From NCBI GenBank assembly GCA_927911235.1, contig CAKMOY010000132.1, forward strand, positions 1 through 8,209: a DNA stretch of 8,209 bases, read 5' to 3'. Shown in pieces: positions 7,179 to 8,209 of the stretch; position 1 is the first letter of the stretch, and each line of letters begins with the position of its first letter. The position numbers were made by a program, and so were the translations under genes. The DNA is from an uncultured Moraxella sp. Lineage in GTDB: Bacteria > Pseudomonadota > Gammaproteobacteria > Pseudomonadales > Moraxellaceae. The notes below the pieces were generated by a model. That model did not search any database, had not been told where the DNA came from, and saw only the letters and a list, made by a program, of their open reading frames with translations.

Positions 7179-8077
7179 TATTCCGATTTATTTAAGGTGT
7201 CGGCAAAAATTTTACCCAACAAATTCACATCATCAACCCTAGCATAGTTTAAGCGTGTGATAAATGCCAGCCGTCTGTGCGGGCCTGCTTCTGCCAGTGG
7301 AATGGTGATAATGTTAGGGTTTTGTTGGCGGATTTGGGTTTCTGCCATTTGTGGGACAAGGGTCGTTCCCATACCGCTTAATGCCATTTGCACAAGGGTG
7401 GTAAGGTTCGCTTCGCTAAAGCTGTTTTTCACCTTTTGTTTGTCCAAATGACACACCGACAAGGCATGGTCGGTCAAGCAATGCCCTTCGCCAAGTAACA
7501 TCAAATTGCTATCCAACAAGTCATCAGCGTTGATACTGCTTTGGTTGGCGTGGCTGTCATTTGCCGAAAAAATTGCCAAAAAATTCTCTTGCCAAAACTC
7601 AAACGCAAGTAACCCATCAGTATTATAAGGCAGGGCAATAATCGCCGTATCAATCGTGCCGTAACGCACTTTTTCAATCAGACGCTCGGTCTGCTCTTCC
7701 ACGATAGACAGTTGCACATTGGGAAACTGCTCACGCAAACTTGGCAACACTTTTGGCAACAAAAACGGTGCAATCGTGGGAATAATGCCAATCGTCATCG
7801 GATAGGCTAGGGGCATTTGGTGAGTTTGTGCTCTGGTTATCAAATCATTGACTTCCGAAAAAATGCGTTTGGCTCGCTCCAAAATCTCTTCACCAATCGG
7901 TGTAATCAACACTTGTTTGTTATTGCGTTCAAAAACTTGGGTATCAAGCTGTTTTTCAAGCTCGGCTATGCCAAGACTTAAGGCGGATTGTGAAATGTTA
8001 CACTCTTCGGCAGCACGTTTAAAATGCTTGTATTTTGCGACTGCAAGGGCGAATTCTAATTGGCGTAATGTAATCAT
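7178..8077 (-). CDS. oxyR: Hydrogen peroxide-sensing LysR-type regulator OxyR
   Basis: Cytoplasmic DNA-binding regulator that is oxidised by H2O2 to an intramolecular disulfide and then activates peroxide-defence genes. It has 299 residues, close to the family length of about 305. The N-terminal winged helix-turn-helix spans about residues 1-60 (TLRQLEFALAV, then HFKRAAEECNISQSALS). The effector domain follows from about 93 (MTIGIIPTIAPFLLP). The diagnostic redox pair is C200 in GEGHC and C209 in ALSVC, with the same spacing as C199/C208 of E. coli OxyR. The Arg two residues after the peroxidatic Cys in E. coli is Thr here. ATG 8077 has AAAAGG six bases upstream. It is the first gene of a leftward oxyR-sbcD unit with a one-base overlap. 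OxyR genes are often autoregulated, which would extend to sbcD here. Confidence 0.95.
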   Translation of the reverse strand: MITLRQLEFALAVAKYKHFKRAAEECNISQSALSLGIAELEKQLDTQVFERNNKQVLITPIGEEILERAKRIFSEVNDLITRAQTHQMPLAYPMTIGIIPTIAPFLLPKVLPSLREQFPNVQLSIVEEQTERLIEKVRYGTIDTAIIALPYNTDGLLAFEFWQENFLAIFSANDSHANQSSINADDLLDSNLMLLGEGHCLTDHALSVCHLDKQKVKNSFSEANLTTLVQMALSGMGTTLVPQMAETQIRQQNPNIITIPLAEAGPHRRLAFITRLNYARVDDVNLLGKIFADTLNKSE

Positions 8078-8102
8078 GATAAACCTTTTGTCAAAAAATA
8101 TT

Positions 8103-8137
8103 TGATAATAATGATGGTTTTTATTATAGTCTTATCA
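8103..8137. promoter_or_regulatory. Dyad TGATAA / TTATCA flanking the oxyR -10 box
   Basis: TGATAA at 8103-8108 and its reverse complement TTATCA at 8132-8137 are 23 bases apart and straddle the -10 box. A third TGATAA overlaps the oxyR start codon (8077-8082). The position suits an autoregulatory operator, but the sequence is not the classical OxyR ATAG-N7-CTAT pattern and the DNA is very A+T-rich. Confidence 0.25.
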
Positions 8138-8151
8138 TTTAAAAAATAAAA
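8123..8151 (-). promoter_or_regulatory. Candidate oxyR-sbcD promoter
   Basis: On the - strand a perfect TATAAT lies at 8128-8123. Seventeen bases further upstream the -35 position reads TTTTAT (8151-8146), a weak match of the kind seen at activator-assisted or autoregulated promoters. Transcription would start near 8116, giving a leader of about 40 bases before the AAAAGG site at 8084-8089. Confidence 0.5.
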
Positions 8152-8209
8152 CAGTTTTATAAAAACTTTTAACTAGAACCTTGATTATTAATTTTGAGTT
8201 AAGATAGAA
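8138..8209. other. Non-coding right edge upstream of oxyR
   Basis: This A+T-rich stretch has no reading frame or hairpin that I can support. TTGATT (8181-8186) and TTGAGT (8195-8200) could be -35 boxes of a rightward gene beyond the window, so it may be a divergent intergenic region. The evidence stops at the edge. Confidence 0.3.

Noticed and set aside
7270..7277. GCCGTCTG, resembling the Neisseria DNA uptake sequence GCCGTCTGAA.
   Set aside because: Only 8 of 10 bases match, it occurs once as far as I can see, and it lies within conserved oxyR codons. Real uptake sequences recur, often near terminators. The other features fit Moraxellaceae rather than Neisseriaceae.
5757..8105. Several rightward and leftward open frames of 60-120 codons overlapping sbcD and oxyR.
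   Set aside because: They are antisense or out-of-frame shadows of two strongly recognised genes, with no domain character of their own and no supporting start sites.

Overview
The window carries five protein-coding genes and no RNA gene, insertion sequence or CRISPR array. It is A+T-rich, its proteins are rich in Gln and Asn, and SbcC, SbcD and OxyR are all of the gamma-proteobacterial type. This suggests Moraxellaceae, most likely Moraxella or a close relative. That placement is inferred from composition and protein character, since no search was possible.

Layout: the left two thirds run on the + strand. They hold the 3' part of sbcC (1-2251), a secreted helical-repeat protein of unknown function (2336-3284), and an outer-membrane-type lipoprotein with a serine alpha/beta-hydrolase domain (3390-5661). 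The right third is transcribed leftwards: oxyR (8077-7178) and then sbcD (7178-5757), which overlap by one base. The two blocks converge on a bidirectional hairpin terminator near 5708-5740. No gap is longer than about 130 bases.

Function: SbcC and SbcD together form the Mre11-Rad50-type nuclease that cleaves DNA hairpins and blocked ends. Their genes are usually adjacent and co-directional. Here they lie on opposite strands, 3.5 kb apart, with two envelope-protein genes between them. sbcD is instead coupled to oxyR, the peroxide-sensing regulator, whose two redox cysteines are present. The terminator hairpin between the two envelope genes has a perfect -10 box in its loop, so the end of one gene and the promoter of the next share the same bases.

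The most notable feature is that all three + strand genes are broken by a single-base frameshift. In each case removing one base from a short homopolymer (A6 at 1097-1102, T5 at 3052-3056, A8 at 3793-3800) restores one long, domain-coherent protein. Three independent one-base excesses in homopolymers, with full domain conservation on both sides, look more like systematic base-calling error than gene decay. The A8 tract could also be a real slippage site. I see no convincing new biological system. The candidates most worth a look are the unusual sbcC / envelope genes / sbcD-oxyR arrangement and the two poorly characterised envelope proteins.
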